From the IMG/VR virus record IMGVR_UViG_3300045921_000730, positions 62,001-126,000 of that record: 64,000 nucleotides of DNA. One strand, given 5' to 3'. This document shows positions 25,933 to 35,468 of the stretch, piece by piece; the stretch's first letter is position 1; every line of letters begins with the position of its first letter. The notes beneath the pieces were generated by a model that was not told where the DNA came from, made no database searches, and was given only the letters and a program-made list of their open reading frames with translations. Source of the stretch: a virus. Made by a program: the position numbers and the translations under genes.

Positions 25933-26553
25933 ATGACTATAAAATCCCCTTTCTATGTAATACAAGAATTTATTTCTCCAATGATGTGTGAGCATATCGT
26001 TGCATTATTGGACTGGAATGTTCCAGATACTGATATGGAAGGTAAACCAATAAAAACCATTAAAAGTTCAGAGCGTCCACAAAACATAATATATGAACGA
26101 CTAGTTAATGTATTTCCTGAAATACAGGCATATTACGAATTTTTATACAAAGGAACAGAAAATATTATTTTTGAATGGTTTCCAGAAGAAAGTAAAGGAA
26201 ATATTCAATGTGAAAATTCTTCATATCTTAGAAGAAAATGGTTAAGAACAAAACAAAGAGATTTTACCGGTGTATTGTTTCTCTCCGACTATCAAGAAAA
26301 AATTCCTTTTGATAATGAATATGAAGTTTATGGTGGTAAATTAGAGTTTCCTCAACATCGTTTTGGGTTTAATCCACAACGGGGAACTCTAATTTTCTTC
26401 CCAAGCGGTCCCCACTTTCTGAATATCACAACTCAAATATATGCGGGCGATCTGTATCAAGCACGAATACAAATTGCTGCACATACTCCATATCTATACG
26501 ACCCGAGAAATTTTCCAGGAGATTATCAAACCTGGTTTACTAATTTAAAATAG
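25933..26553 (+). CDS. 2OG-Fe(II) oxygenase-like protein
   Basis: 206 residues. The pattern RDFTGVLFLSDY, GGKLEFPQH, GTLIFFPSGPHFLN and a late Arg (QARIQIA) follows phage prolyl-hydroxylase-like 2OG oxygenases. The first iron-binding His of HxD is not obvious: the region reads RTKQRDFTG. So it could be a degenerate or differently coordinated member. Three bases after the protease gene; same operon. Confidence 0.55.
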   Translation: MTIKSPFYVIQEFISPMMCEHIVALLDWNVPDTDMEGKPIKTIKSSERPQNIIYERLVNVFPEIQAYYEFLYKGTENIIFEWFPEESKGNIQCENSSYLRRKWLRTKQRDFTGVLFLSDYQEKIPFDNEYEVYGGKLEFPQHRFGFNPQRGTLIFFPSGPHFLNITTQIYAGDLYQARIQIAAHTPYLYDPRNFPGDYQTWFTNLK

Positions 26554-26578
26554 TTTTGAATAATTTAATAAAAACACC

Positions 26579-26612
26579 GCAATAAAAAATGCACAGGGGC
26601 ATTTTATTGTTT
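26579..26612 (+). terminator. Terminator-like hairpin
   Basis: AATAAAAAATGC / GCATTTTATT stem around ACAGG, followed by TGTTTT, between the oxygenase and lysis-type genes. Confidence 0.6.
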
Positions 26613-26647
26613 TAAATCAAAACTAAGAACAAAAAGGAGAACGAATA

Positions 26648-27304
26648 ATGAAAACATTATTACTTAATCCTACAATTTTTATTGTTGTTTTTTTGATAGG
26701 ATTAAACATTTGCACAGCAAACACTTATACATCCATTCAATATTCAACAACAAATTGGAGAACAAACAAACCATATATTTTTTCACCCAACGCAAGCATG
26801 GCTTTACAACGAATAAAAAACATTGGTTCTGAGTATGGGAACGAAAACATTTTACAAGCAATTGCTATTCAAGAAACTATGGCAGGCGATGGTGGAATGA
26901 TTGGCGGTTTAAATAAACCTTTTATTCACAGATCATATGGTCTAATGCAAATACAAATCAATTCAGCCAAACATATTTTTAAAACATATCCTAAAATTTT
27001 TGATGAGTTTTATCCAGGAAAATCTTTAAAAGATGTTTCTGATAAAGAAATATCTAATTTGCTTTTAACCAATTACGATGCAAATATACATATAGCTGCT
27101 GCTTTATTTAACCTTTATTATAAAATGGTAAACAATGATTTAGATAAAGCAATTGCAGCGTATAATGTTGGCATTAGGAAAGTTCTTAAGAATCCTAACC
27201 TAAAACACATGACATATGTAAAAGATGTCAAAAAACATTTAACACACTATGTTGTCCCTTTCAATGATTTCATCGACAATGTAGTTGTTGTTCACAACGA
27301 ATAA
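26648..27304 (+). CDS. Secreted lytic transglycosylase (SLT-like)
   Basis: 218 residues. A signal peptide or signal anchor spans 1-25 (PTIFIVVFLIGLNICTA). Catalytic Glu76 lies in AIAIQETMAG, then YGLMQIQIN and IAAYNVG, the hallmarks of Slt-type muramidases. It would cleave peptidoglycan glycan strands in the periplasm. Likely the phage endolysin, exported by Sec; a holin candidate is at 35460. AAAGGAGAA precedes the ATG. Confidence 0.85.
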   Translation: MKTLLLNPTIFIVVFLIGLNICTANTYTSIQYSTTNWRTNKPYIFSPNASMALQRIKNIGSEYGNENILQAIAIQETMAGDGGMIGGLNKPFIHRSYGLMQIQINSAKHIFKTYPKIFDEFYPGKSLKDVSDKEISNLLLTNYDANIHIAAALFNLYYKMVNNDLDKAIAAYNVGIRKVLKNPNLKHMTYVKDVKKHLTHYVVPFNDFIDNVVVVHNE

Positions 27305-27315
27305 GGAGAACAAAA

Positions 27316-27684
27316 ATGCAAAAAGGTAACAAGCAAAAGGGAACTCACAAAAATCCAAATCAAATTCTTGCAAAGCCAGAAGAACTCAAAAAACTAAAAA
27401 GTCGCATTGTTGCTATTACTGAATATTTACAACAAATCGATGACTTAAAAGAAGGTATCAAAGAAACGATCGAAGAAATTCACGGCGATACGGGTCTAGA
27501 CAAAAAACAAATTCGCAAACTAGCAACAACAATGTATAAAAATAATTTTTCTTCTCTTCAAGAAGAAAATGAAATGTTTGAATTTTTGTATGATATCATT
27601 GCTAATGGTCGAAAGATCAGAACAACCGATCCTTTAGATGATCAACCTTTAGATGAGGAAGACGACCGAGAGTTGGCTGCATAG
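27316..27684 (+). CDS. DsbA-like double-stranded DNA-binding protein
   Basis: 122 residues. The segment LKEGIKETIEEIHGDTGLDKKQIRKLATTMYK has the helix-turn layout of T4 DsbA and UPF0335 proteins. In T4 DsbA binds late promoter DNA. The acidic tail is unusual. The assignment rests on one motif region. Confidence 0.5.
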   Translation: MQKGNKQKGTHKNPNQILAKPEELKKLKSRIVAITEYLQQIDDLKEGIKETIEEIHGDTGLDKKQIRKLATTMYKNNFSSLQEENEMFEFLYDIIANGRKIRTTDPLDDQPLDEEDDRELAA

Positions 27685-27697
27685 GAATAAACCATAA

Positions 27698-29374
27698 ATG
27701 AGTTATATTTCAGCAATTACAAAAGAGAATGATGTTCTCGTGTGGGAACGCACAACCGAAGGTCGTGTTATAAAAGAATATACGGCTCCATATTACTTTT
27801 ATTATCAAGATCCGGCCGGTAAATATACAACAATATATAATGAAAAAGTATCAAAAATTCAACTCCAGACACGTCAAGAATATTACAAAGTCAAAAAAGA
27901 ATTTGAAGAAGACGGCATTCAATTATATGAAAGTGATATATCGCCAGATATTCGTGTTTTATCAAAACATTATTACAATAAACCCGCACCAAAACTTCAT
28001 ATTACTCTTTACGATATTGAGGTAGACTACAATCCTGACATTGGCTTTGCGTCACCTTCAAATCCATATGCACCAATTAATTCAATTGCAATTGTACATA
28101 ACTGGTCTAAAGACCTTGTTGTGCTAACAGTTCCTCCAACTCCTAATTGGACAAGCGAACAATTACTAAAAGAAGTGAATAACGCAGTACCTGAGGTTCC
28201 TGTCCCATCAAAATATAACACAAACATTATTATTTGTAAAAATGAGCATGAACTTTTATTAAACTTTCTTGCTGAAATTCAAGACTCCGACGTACTTGCA
28301 GGATGGAACAGCGATATATTTGATACACCATACATTGCAGCAAGAATTGCTATAGTTCTTGATAAACAAAAATTAAGTCTAACAACATCAGAAATTCCTG
28401 ATCCGTATGGTTCATCAAAAAAACAATTCAAATGGAAAGAAGATCCAAACACCTTAATGAACAAATGTCGTTTTCTAAAAAAACTCGACTTTGAACAATG
28501 CATGCCAAAATGGCGCATTGCTCTTAATGGTGAAAAAACAAAAGTATATGGCATTATGTTTGATACACAAGGCCGTATTATAACAGACTATATGGATCTA
28601 TACAAAAAATACGAACCGGGTGAGCGCTCTTCATATAAATTGGCTGCAATTGAACAAGAAGTTGATCTTAACCTTCCAAAGCTGGAATACAGTGGATCGT
28701 TACATAATCTTTATAGAAACAATTATCCTTTTTTTATTCGTTATAACATTCGAGATACTGAAATTCTGGACGGGTTCGAAGAAACGCTTGGTTATATTGA
28801 TCTAGCAAATCAGATGTATCATATTTCTACATGTTTATATAGCCACGTAACAGGTACATTAAAACTTGCTGAATTTGCAATTATTAATTATTGTCATCAT
28901 GTAATTAAAAAAGTTGTACCAAATACAAAATCACCCGAAATTGATAGACCAATTGCTGGAGCTCTTGTTTTATTACCACAGGTTGGTCTTCACGAATGGG
29001 TTGGATCAATTGATATCAATTCGCTATATCCAAGTTCGATTAGATCGATTAATATTTCACCAGAGACATTAAGAGGTCAGTTTATCGAAGAAGGAAAGGC
29101 CACAGAAGAAATTGCAAGTCAAACTCTTACACCTCTTACTTTGGTGTTAGAAACTGGTCAAAAACTTGTTAAGTCAGCAAGCGAATGGAACGAATGGTTA
29201 ACAAAAAAGAAATGGGCTATTAGTGGTTATGGAACAGTATTTGATCAAAATGAACAAGGTATTATTCCTGCGATTCTTACAGATTGGTATGCTACTCGTA
29301 AAAAATATCAAGCAAACAAGAAAGAAGCTGAAAAAAAGCTATCTACAATATTAAACAAGTATAAAAACGTTTAA
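27698..29374 (+). CDS. 43: DNA polymerase gp43, N-terminal part (split gene)
   Basis: 558 residues of a family-B polymerase: exonuclease I ITLYDIEVDYN, exonuclease II around LAGWNSDIFDTPYI, exonuclease III YNIRDTEILD, and palm motif A SIDINSLYPSSIRS. It stops after NKYKNV, before the fingers. The remainder is encoded from 31081. A 1.7-kb insertion with a homing endonuclease separates them. Rejoining at the shared GTT would give KNVREGIEMS. It presumably works as a two-chain polymerase, as in Aeromonas T4-like phages with gp43A/gp43B. Confidence 0.9.
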   Translation: MSYISAITKENDVLVWERTTEGRVIKEYTAPYYFYYQDPAGKYTTIYNEKVSKIQLQTRQEYYKVKKEFEEDGIQLYESDISPDIRVLSKHYYNKPAPKLHITLYDIEVDYNPDIGFASPSNPYAPINSIAIVHNWSKDLVVLTVPPTPNWTSEQLLKEVNNAVPEVPVPSKYNTNIIICKNEHELLLNFLAEIQDSDVLAGWNSDIFDTPYIAARIAIVLDKQKLSLTTSEIPDPYGSSKKQFKWKEDPNTLMNKCRFLKKLDFEQCMPKWRIALNGEKTKVYGIMFDTQGRIITDYMDLYKKYEPGERSSYKLAAIEQEVDLNLPKLEYSGSLHNLYRNNYPFFIRYNIRDTEILDGFEETLGYIDLANQMYHISTCLYSHVTGTLKLAEFAIINYCHHVIKKVVPNTKSPEIDRPIAGALVLLPQVGLHEWVGSIDINSLYPSSIRSINISPETLRGQFIEEGKATEEIASQTLTPLTLVLETGQKLVKSASEWNEWLTKKKWAISGYGTVFDQNEQGIIPAILTDWYATRKKYQANKKEAEKKLSTILNKYKNV

Positions 29375-29407
29375 ACTGAATTTACAAAAATACTAGAATG
29401 TTCTCAT

Positions 29408-31024
29408 TTAAAGATTTGGATTCTCCCAAACTAATTTAATTTTCCCACAGTCCCAAATTCTGAAAAAACCACTATTTGCAAGCATAGCACGTTTTGAACC
29501 GTTGTTTAGTGATGATGCGGCAATTAATTGTTTTTTTGTAATAAATCTTCTATGTTTTCGTTGTTTGCCATCAGTCCACCACACAGCTGGCGGAGTTGTA
29601 TATAATTTTTTAAACCCAATGTGATCTTTCACTAATCCCGTAAACCATCTGCGATCAACAAAAGCGACAACCTTTTCACATTGTAATTGTTTTGTAGCAT
29701 ATTTAAACATCTTTGATCCAAGCCCCGGATTATTTTGTTTATTTGTGACAAAACGTTTTAATTCTAATTCGTTGGTTCCTTCACTAGAACTTTTGCCAAA
29801 TACCATAACACCGATTAACTCTCCCGAATTGGTATATGCTCCTATTCTATAACTGCCGGGTGATCCAGCACCAAGCAAATGGTGTTTATTTAAAAAATCT
29901 TGAGCTATATTCCATTCAATTTCTTTTATGGTTACGTTTCTAGCATAAACGCCTTTTGGTGACTTATTCAAAAGATGTCTCAATGTGTCTTTGCATTGTT
30001 GTTGCATGTTAAACCACTCATCTTCAAATATTTGAATTAAACGAATCCCTTTGCTTTCACACGCTTCGGTTTTTTTCAAATGATAACGAGCATCTTTCCC
30101 TGCAGCTTCACTGTGCCAGTATAGTCCATTATATTCTATAGCCAGATTATAATCTGGCAAAAATATGTCAAGCTCTATTGGATATATCATGGTTCTATTA
30201 TTGATTGTTATATTTTCAACGCCAAGCGATTTCAAAAATTCAACGATTTGATGTTGCCCAATTGAGCTGTAATATTTAATCGGTGTTATGCCATGTTTGC
30301 GTAAATAATTTATCACTGTAGTATCCCATATGCCTAACTCTTCAGCTATAATGGGGATGGATTTTTTGTTAACTATATGTTGTGTGTGCAACCAATTTTT
30401 ATCATTTAATAATGCAAGAGATTCATTAGGAATATGTTGTTGTGACCAATATTGTTTCCCATAACGGATTTCGTTAGTAATTTTTATTTTATTTTTAACT
30501 TCGTCTGTTTGTGATGGGTGTGGGACTCCATATTTTTCTAACGATCGTTGAATTTTAAGTTGTTGAACATATGGTAGCTGCGATGGATTGGTTACGTTCT
30601 GTAACGCAAAAGATTGTTTAATTTTTTCACGACCTAAAGATGAAACCAAAAAATTTGTGTGTCCATACTTTTCGCGGTTGGTATTTTGACGTTTGATCAA
30701 AATAGCCTTTTTATCAATGCAGGATAACGTTTTTTTCGTTTTGGATTTTGTAACCTCAGATAATCTTGCACAACGATTGCTGCAAAATTTGTTGTATTGT
30801 TTCTTTGCAACATTCCAATTAGTTTGCTTGCCGCATTCACACGTTGGAATAGATTTGATGTCATTTAACACAAGCCAAATAAGATTTCTAATGTTAATAA
30901 CGTTGATCCCAAGACTTTTGTAATGTATAATACCCATATTAAAGGTTTCTTGTTCTGTTAAAGGAATACGTTTTGGCATTTTATCTTTGTATTGCAAACA
31001 TAATTTCAGTAATTTATCGTTCAT
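29408..31024 (-). CDS. Homing endonuclease inside split gp43
   Basis: 538 residues. An N-terminal zinc finger is CECGKQTNW / FCSNRC, followed by repeats of KYGVPHPSQ type and a helix-turn-helix. A Vsr-like nuclease core is ELDIFLPDYNLAIEYNGLYWHSE with CESKGIRLIQIFEDEW. A GNAT-like C-terminal module contains GLGSKMFKYA and ends RIWDCGKIKLVW. Homologous to the interrupted gene at 56878/59149. Encoded opposite to gp43, with a TATAAATA late box about 30 bases upstream on its strand. It would drive spread of the insertion. Confidence 0.85.
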   Translation of the reverse strand: MNDKLLKLCLQYKDKMPKRIPLTEQETFNMGIIHYKSLGINVINIRNLIWLVLNDIKSIPTCECGKQTNWNVAKKQYNKFCSNRCARLSEVTKSKTKKTLSCIDKKAILIKRQNTNREKYGHTNFLVSSLGREKIKQSFALQNVTNPSQLPYVQQLKIQRSLEKYGVPHPSQTDEVKNKIKITNEIRYGKQYWSQQHIPNESLALLNDKNWLHTQHIVNKKSIPIIAEELGIWDTTVINYLRKHGITPIKYYSSIGQHQIVEFLKSLGVENITINNRTMIYPIELDIFLPDYNLAIEYNGLYWHSEAAGKDARYHLKKTEACESKGIRLIQIFEDEWFNMQQQCKDTLRHLLNKSPKGVYARNVTIKEIEWNIAQDFLNKHHLLGAGSPGSYRIGAYTNSGELIGVMVFGKSSSEGTNELELKRFVTNKQNNPGLGSKMFKYATKQLQCEKVVAFVDRRWFTGLVKDHIGFKKLYTTPPAVWWTDGKQRKHRRFITKKQLIAASSLNNGSKRAMLANSGFFRIWDCGKIKLVWENPNL

Positions 31025-31080
31025 ATATAATTCCTTCGTGGGTGTATATATATTTATATTATAACATATGGGAGTAATAA

Positions 31081-32485
31081 ATGCAAGTTAGAGAAGGTAT
31101 AGAAATGTCTGATGAAGATGCAGCTTTATATGATAAACACAAAGCTGCAATTGAATATTATGACAGATTACAATATGTTTACAAAATTAAATTAAACTCT
31201 TGACATACAAGGAGCTCATATTAGGAATAATATGATGAAAACTGGGTGAATTCAGGAAAACCCCACGTGGGCAATCCTGAGCCAAGCACAGACTACAGTT
31301 TGTGAAGGTGCAGAGACTACTGGAGAGGTAAAGTCCTCTTAATAACCAGACATAGCGCCCAGCAACCAGACCGGTTGATGATATAGTCCGACACCACCAG
31401 CAATGGTGGATTACAGTAAGTTGTATGGTGCATTAACAAACCTCTATTTTCGTTTTTATGATTTACGAATGGGTGAGTCCACTACGGGCACGGGACGAAT
31501 GATTCTGCGGCACCAATGTCGTAAAGTAAGCGAAATACTTGATGGAAAATATGAAGTAGATTTTCCGCTGTACGAAAGCGTAAAAGAAACAGTTGAATCG
31601 GGCGTCGAACAAAAATATGCTCTTGAAGGCGAACTGTTCAAAGAACAATTTATGTCTGAAAGTGTGATATATGGCGATACCGACAGCACATACTTTAAAA
31701 CGCACGCAAAAAACAAAGAAGAAGCTGTAACAATTGCTGATAGTGTTGCCGAAAAAGTAAATTCTTCTTATAAAGAATTTATGCAAAAAACATTCCTGTG
31801 TAATTCCGGCTTTGATGACATCATTAAGTGTGGTCGCGAAATTGTAAGCGATCGAGGTATATTTGTTGATAAGAAACGCTATATCCTTCACATCGTTGAT
31901 AAAGAAGGAAAAGCAACTGACAGTATGAAGGTAATGGGTCTTGACACAAAGAAAACAACACTTCCAAAAGAAGTGACAGAAAAATTAAATAATTTTATAG
32001 AACTATACTTGAAAGGCATGTCTTGGGATGAAATTGCTGATAAAATTGTTGCTTACAAAGATGAACTAAGGAATACAAACGATCTTATGATTATTGGTTT
32101 ACCAAAAGGTGTTCAAAAAGTAGAAGAATATACATCCGACTTTCAAAATTACGGAGACAAAGCAAGATTACCAGGACACGTTGCAGCTGCTATTCATTAT
32201 AATCAATGTCTTAAAGCGTTTAACGATAAAGAAAGCGTGCCAATTATTTCTGGAATGAAAATTAAAGTTTTTTATTTAACAAAATCATATGGTAAATTTA
32301 AGAGTATTGCATTACCAACCGATATTGAAGTAATACCTGATTGGTTTACTAAAAATTTTACAGTTGATATTGAAGCTCACATAGAACGATTAGTTGATAA
32401 TCCTCTACAAAATATCTTGAAAGCAATTGGTAAAAAAACACCAACCAGACATGATATATTTGTTGATTCGGCATTTGAATTCTAA
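31081..32485 (+). CDS. 43: DNA polymerase gp43, C-terminal part, with group I intron
   Basis: Two exons, 31081-31200 and 31421-32485 (394 residues). Start MQVREGIEMSDEDAA after GGGAG seven bases upstream. The exons meet as KLNS / LYGALTN, palm-fingers motif B; motif C is YGDTDSTYF. Unspliced RNA stops at TGA 31201. The later LYLKGMSW and PLQNILKAIG segments match the gp43 thumb and clamp-binding tail. It needs the N-terminal chain at 27698 for function. Confidence 0.9.
31201..31420 (+). ncRNA. Group I self-splicing intron in gp43
   Basis: 220 bases with no ORF. The 5' exon ends in T (…AACTCT), the intron ends in G (CAGTAAG). The core looks right: AATTCAGGAAAACC, GCAATCCTGAGCCAAGC (P4-P6), GTGCAGAGACTA and GATATAGTCCGA (P7/P3). 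Splicing joins the motif B codons exactly. Confidence 0.88.
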
Positions 32486-32486
32486 C

Positions 32487-33305
32487 ATGAAAAAGATTTT
32501 ATTTGTATTAACACTCACACTTTCCTTAAATGTATTTGCTCAACCAAAAAGTGTGCATGTTGTTGATCTTGATAATAACCATGTCGTTTACTCTGTAAAC
32601 AATGAACAAATTGTACCAATTGCGTCAATTACTAAATTAATGACAGCGCTTATTGTTGTTGAAGAAAACTTACCCCTCGATGAAGTAATAGAAATTACAA
32701 ATGATGATGTAATTGGTACTTATTTAAAAAATAAGCCTACATATTCACGTATGAATGTTGGTATGAAATTTACTCGCGAAGAATTATTACAACTTGCGCT
32801 TGTAAGTTCTCAAAATCGCGCTGCATACGCTCTTGCACGGACGTCGTTTGGTGAAGTTCCTTATTTTGTTGATAAAATGAATGAAAAAGCAAGACAATTA
32901 AACATGGAAAACACTTTCTTCGTGGAACCTACGGGTCTTAACCAGAAAAACGTTTCTACAGCAAAAGATTTAGTAATTCTATTGAGCTACATCAAAGAAA
33001 AATATCCAATAATTGGTGAAATTAGTGTTAAACCTTCGCTTCATTTTATGAACACGGAGTTTAATACAACAAATCGTTTTGTACATTCTGATAAATGGAA
33101 TGTTACCCTACAAAAAACCGGATTTATTAATCAAGCCGGCAAATGTGTTGCAATGTTGGCCAACATTGCAAACAAACAAATAGCTATAATTATTCTTGGT
33201 GCTACAAATAGTTCTGAACGCTTTACTATCGCCAATAATATTAAACACTATATTGAAATCGGACGTTTTCCTCAGTTTAAAAAACCTAAACGTCACAGAA
33301 GTTGA
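32487..33305 (+). CDS. Secreted D-alanyl-D-alanine carboxypeptidase (S11 PBP)
   Basis: 272 residues from ATG 32487, one base after gp43 stop. Signal peptide 1-19 ends VFAQ. Catalytic motifs: SITK (Ser47-Lys50), SQN (108-110) and KTG (210-212), the three PBP boxes of peptidase S11. The protein is close to PBP7/PBP5 without the C-terminal domain or amphipathic anchor. It would trim or cut peptide cross-links in the periplasm. Unusual in a phage replication cluster; it may help lysis or modify the wall against competitors. Confidence 0.88.
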   Translation: MKKILFVLTLTLSLNVFAQPKSVHVVDLDNNHVVYSVNNEQIVPIASITKLMTALIVVEENLPLDEVIEITNDDVIGTYLKNKPTYSRMNVGMKFTREELLQLALVSSQNRAAYALARTSFGEVPYFVDKMNEKARQLNMENTFFVEPTGLNQKNVSTAKDLVILLSYIKEKYPIIGEISVKPSLHFMNTEFNTTNRFVHSDKWNVTLQKTGFINQAGKCVAMLANIANKQIAIIILGATNSSERFTIANNIKHYIEIGRFPQFKKPKRHRS

Positions 33306-33356
33306 TTTATTTCCACGATTTGTAATATAATACATCTATATCTTTTGGAGAAAAAT

Positions 33357-34064
33357 ATGAATATTGACCCTTTAGTTATTGCATATATCAAAAACGCAAT
33401 TAATACAGCAAAGCTCGTTGGAATAGAAAATTTAATTGTCGAAAATAAAAAAGTAAGAGGTTCAAACGAACAGCGAACAGCTATTCTTTTACAAGAAAAT
33501 AATGTTCCTGACTTGCCATTCAAATCAATCGGCTTATCACGCATTGATTTTTTTCTCTCGCGGTTAGAACTTGTACAACCCCTCAAAGACTTTGAAGCAA
33601 CCTTTACGCTTTCTGATGATAAAGAGTTTGTTAGATCGGTTGATATGAAAGCGAAAGGCGTGAGTGTATCTTATCGCTGTGCTAACCCATCAACTATTCA
33701 GGCACCAAAAGTCTTTAAAGACAATATTAAATACAAGCTCGACATGACCCCGGAAGCTCTCTTATTAATTAGTAAAGGAGTTGGTGCTATGGGAGGTGCT
33801 GAAGATATTATTTTAAAGACAAACAAAAATAAAATTGAAGTTGTTATTGAAGATATAACAAAGGATAGCTTGACATTTGATTTAGATACCAGACCCGAAA
33901 TTATTGATGGCGATTCGTTAGAAGAATTTACTTACAAATTTCCAATCAAAATGATTCTTCCGTTATTTAGACAAAATTCTGGCGGTCAATTTTATATTAC
34001 CACAAAAGGAATTTTAAAAATTAATGTCAACGGATTAGATTTTTATATTCCGAGGAAGGACTAA
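33357..34064 (+). CDS. 45: Sliding clamp (T4 gp45-like)
   Basis: 235 residues from ATG 33357 (GGAG six bases upstream; the TTG at 33345 is rejected). Similar to T4 gp45 (228): ANPSTIQAPKVF matches the ADPSTVVAPN region. It forms the processivity ring for gp43 and, in T4, activates late promoters. No clamp-loader genes lie in this window. Confidence 0.85.
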   Translation: MNIDPLVIAYIKNAINTAKLVGIENLIVENKKVRGSNEQRTAILLQENNVPDLPFKSIGLSRIDFFLSRLELVQPLKDFEATFTLSDDKEFVRSVDMKAKGVSVSYRCANPSTIQAPKVFKDNIKYKLDMTPEALLLISKGVGAMGGAEDIILKTNKNKIEVVIEDITKDSLTFDLDTRPEIIDGDSLEEFTYKFPIKMILPLFRQNSGGQFYITTKGILKINVNGLDFYIPRKD

Positions 34065-34067
34065 TTT

Positions 34068-34490
34068 ATGTTTAACAAAATAAAAAATTTCATTACGGGT
34101 GAAACAAGACGACAGCGCCAAAAATTATTCGAAGAAATGCAGGATTCTATTTCACAATTGAAGGAACGTAATCAACAATTAATTGATCAAAATAAAGAGC
34201 TAACAAATTTTAACGAAACAATCGGCGAACAATTAAAAAATATTCAACAACAACTTAATAAGCGCGAAGAAAAATATAATGGCGCTGATCCATACATTGA
34301 AATCATAAGCGATGGTTTTGATCCTGAAAAAGGAATTAAAATAAATTTAGATTGGAATTCTGCCTTCATTGAACATGCAAAAGAACACGGTCTTCAAGGA
34401 ACAACAGATTATGAAATCGTAAGAAAATATCTTGCACATATGTATCTTAGTATGATTGAACAGATGGGCGATGGCGAAACATTATCATGA
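34068..34490 (+). CDS. Hypothetical coiled-coil protein
   Basis: 140 residues. Coiled coil about 15-70 (LKERNQQLIDQNKELTNF), then a small acidic folded region. Position between gp45 and RNase H, four-base overlap with the latter. No family recognised. Confidence 0.7.
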   Translation: MFNKIKNFITGETRRQRQKLFEEMQDSISQLKERNQQLIDQNKELTNFNETIGEQLKNIQQQLNKREEKYNGADPYIEIISDGFDPEKGIKINLDWNSAFIEHAKEHGLQGTTDYEIVRKYLAHMYLSMIEQMGDGETLS

Positions 34491-35392
34491 AATATTTAAT
34501 TCTTGACATCAGTAATCTTTTGTATAGAACTTTCTTTGCTCACACGACCGAAGACGATATTACTATTACTGGACTAGCAACACATTCAGCATTAGTAACC
34601 ATTAACAAATATTTTAAACAACATAAACCCGACAAAATCGTAATGTGTTTTGATAGAAGTTCGTGGAGAAAAGTTTATACAAGTTCTGATCTTTGTGTTT
34701 CAAAGAAACCTTACAAAGGAAACCGAAGACAAAAGATGTCTCCATCTCAACAAATGAAATATCAAAAATTCATTGATCATTTAAACGAATTTGAAAACTT
34801 AATTATTAAACACTCAACAATTATTACACTTGCAAAAGACTATCTCGAAGCTGATGATTTAATTGCTGGATTTATTCAAGCACATCCAAACGATGAAATT
34901 GTTCTTATTAGTTCCGATACAGATTTCGTGCAATTACTAAAATATAAAAATGTAAAAATTATTTCACCGAAAGATGATAAAGAACATAATTTGGAAGAAT
35001 ACAACAACGATCCAGATTTCTATTTGTTTTGTAAATGTATGAGAGGCGATCCAACGGATAATATCCAGTCTGCCTATCCGAGAGTTTCATCCAAACGCTT
35101 AAAAAAAGCATACGAAGACCCCTTTGAACGCGTTAAACTAATGAAAGAAATATGGTCAGATCACGAAAAAAGGGAGTTTGTTGTTGAAAAAATCTTTGAA
35201 GAAAATCAACTGTTGATTGATCTCGAAAAACAACCAGAAGAAATACGAAAACTAATCGATAAAACAATTGAAGAAGAAACCTCCAAAACAAAAAAATATT
35301 CACATTTTCATTTTATGAAATTTCTTGGAAAATATGAATTAGATGCGATTGCAAAAAACGTTGATCAATATATCAAACTATTAAGTCGGTGA
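34487..35392 (+). CDS. rnh: RNase H / 5'-3' exonuclease (T4 Rnh-like)
   Basis: 301 residues, T4 RNase H is 305. FEN-family acids: LILDISNLLYR, MCFDRS, EADDLIAGF, SSDTDFVQLL and MRGDPTDNI. It removes RNA primers from Okazaki fragments together with gp45. Its TGA stop lies in the inverted-repeat arm at 35390. Confidence 0.9.
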   Translation: MKYLILDISNLLYRTFFAHTTEDDITITGLATHSALVTINKYFKQHKPDKIVMCFDRSSWRKVYTSSDLCVSKKPYKGNRRQKMSPSQQMKYQKFIDHLNEFENLIIKHSTIITLAKDYLEADDLIAGFIQAHPNDEIVLISSDTDFVQLLKYKNVKIISPKDDKEHNLEEYNNDPDFYLFCKCMRGDPTDNIQSAYPRVSSKRLKKAYEDPFERVKLMKEIWSDHEKREFVVEKIFEENQLLIDLEKQPEEIRKLIDKTIEEETSKTKKYSHFHFMKFLGKYELDAIAKNVDQYIKLLSR

Positions 35393-35468
35393 ACTACTGC
35401 AAAACTGAAGATTTCCTTGATGCACCCGAATCCCGCTTGTTCTTTAGACAAGTAGTAGTTCAGCGTGG
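35390..35468 (+). repeat. Large hairpin between convergent genes, IS605-type right end
   Basis: TGAACTACT at 35390 and AGTAGTTCA ending at 35462 are perfect inverted copies. Inside lies GATGCACCCGAATCCC (35419-35434) and hairpin CTTGT / ACAAG with loop TCTTTAG. The two arms supply the TGA stops of both flanking convergent genes. May also act as a two-way terminator. Confidence 0.6.

Noticed and set aside
29375-31080. A second group I intron between the gp43 halves
   Set aside because: No P4-P7 core seen, and the downstream part has its own GGGAG site and ATG, so a split gene fits better.
31403-31420. ATG at 31403 as the start of the polymerase C-terminal gene
   Set aside because: It lies within the group I intron; the true upstream exon is 31081-31200, and splicing joins KLNS to LYGAL.
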